6,043 nucleotides of DNA from Bacillota bacterium (lineage in GTDB: Bacteria; Bacillota_C; Negativicutes; CTSoil-072): the NCBI GenBank assembly GCA_017861495.1, contig JAGFXW010000155.1:1-6043 (forward strand), in the 5' to 3' direction. Each line of letters begins with the position of its first letter. Position 1 is the stretch's first letter. The position numbers were made by a program, and so were the translations under genes. Shown here one piece after another: positions 6,038 to 6,043 of this stretch. The notes under the pieces are model-generated. The model was not told the DNA's origin. It saw nothing but the letters and a program-made list of their open reading frames with translations, and did no database searches.

Positions 6038-6043
6038 TAGATC

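Overview
The window looks like chromosomal DNA of a low-to-moderate GC bacterium, most likely a Firmicute. Signs are purine-rich AGGAGG-type ribosome binding sites, a TTG start on the patatin gene, and a sigma-54 enhancer-binding regulator of the PrpR_N/PAS/AAA+/Fis type. A Negativicutes-like host (Sporomusa/Selenomonas relatives) would fit, but that placement is inference; the sequence alone does not prove it.

Left part (1-3942): a sugar-acid catabolic locus. On the minus strand lie garD (galactarate dehydratase, complete) and, 45 bp downstream, the first 36 codons of a dihydrodipicolinate synthase-family lyase that runs off the window. Divergent from them, on the plus strand, is a 651-residue sigma-54-dependent activator. 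The 257-bp intergenic region holds a near-consensus -24/-12 sigma-54 promoter pointing at garD (1761-1776), an inverted-repeat enhancer candidate with further TGTTG half-sites (1841-1883), and a sigma-70-type extended -10 promoter for the regulator. Together these suggest one circuit: the regulator senses a sugar-acid-related signal through its PrpR_N domain, binds the enhancer, and opens the garD promoter. A perfect 17-bp stem-loop after the regulator closes this part.

Right part (about 3943-6043): visibly more AT-rich accessory DNA. It holds a 102-residue orphan gene of unknown function on the minus strand, set between two inverted 24-bp repeats (21 of 24 matching). Beyond that is a gene-free stretch (4394-5047) with a 12-bp palindrome, a compact GC-rich foldable segment (4515-4621), and a REP-like hairpin built on a GGGGACAGGG/CCCCTGTCCCC core and preceded by a 15-bp tandem repeat. 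The window ends with a complete patatin-like phospholipase gene that probably starts at a TTG codon.

No rRNA, tRNA, CRISPR array or intact transposase gene was seen. The most notable points are the PrpR_N-type sigma-54 control of galactarate use, and the repeat- and hairpin-rich accessory segment carrying the orphan gene and the lone patatin.
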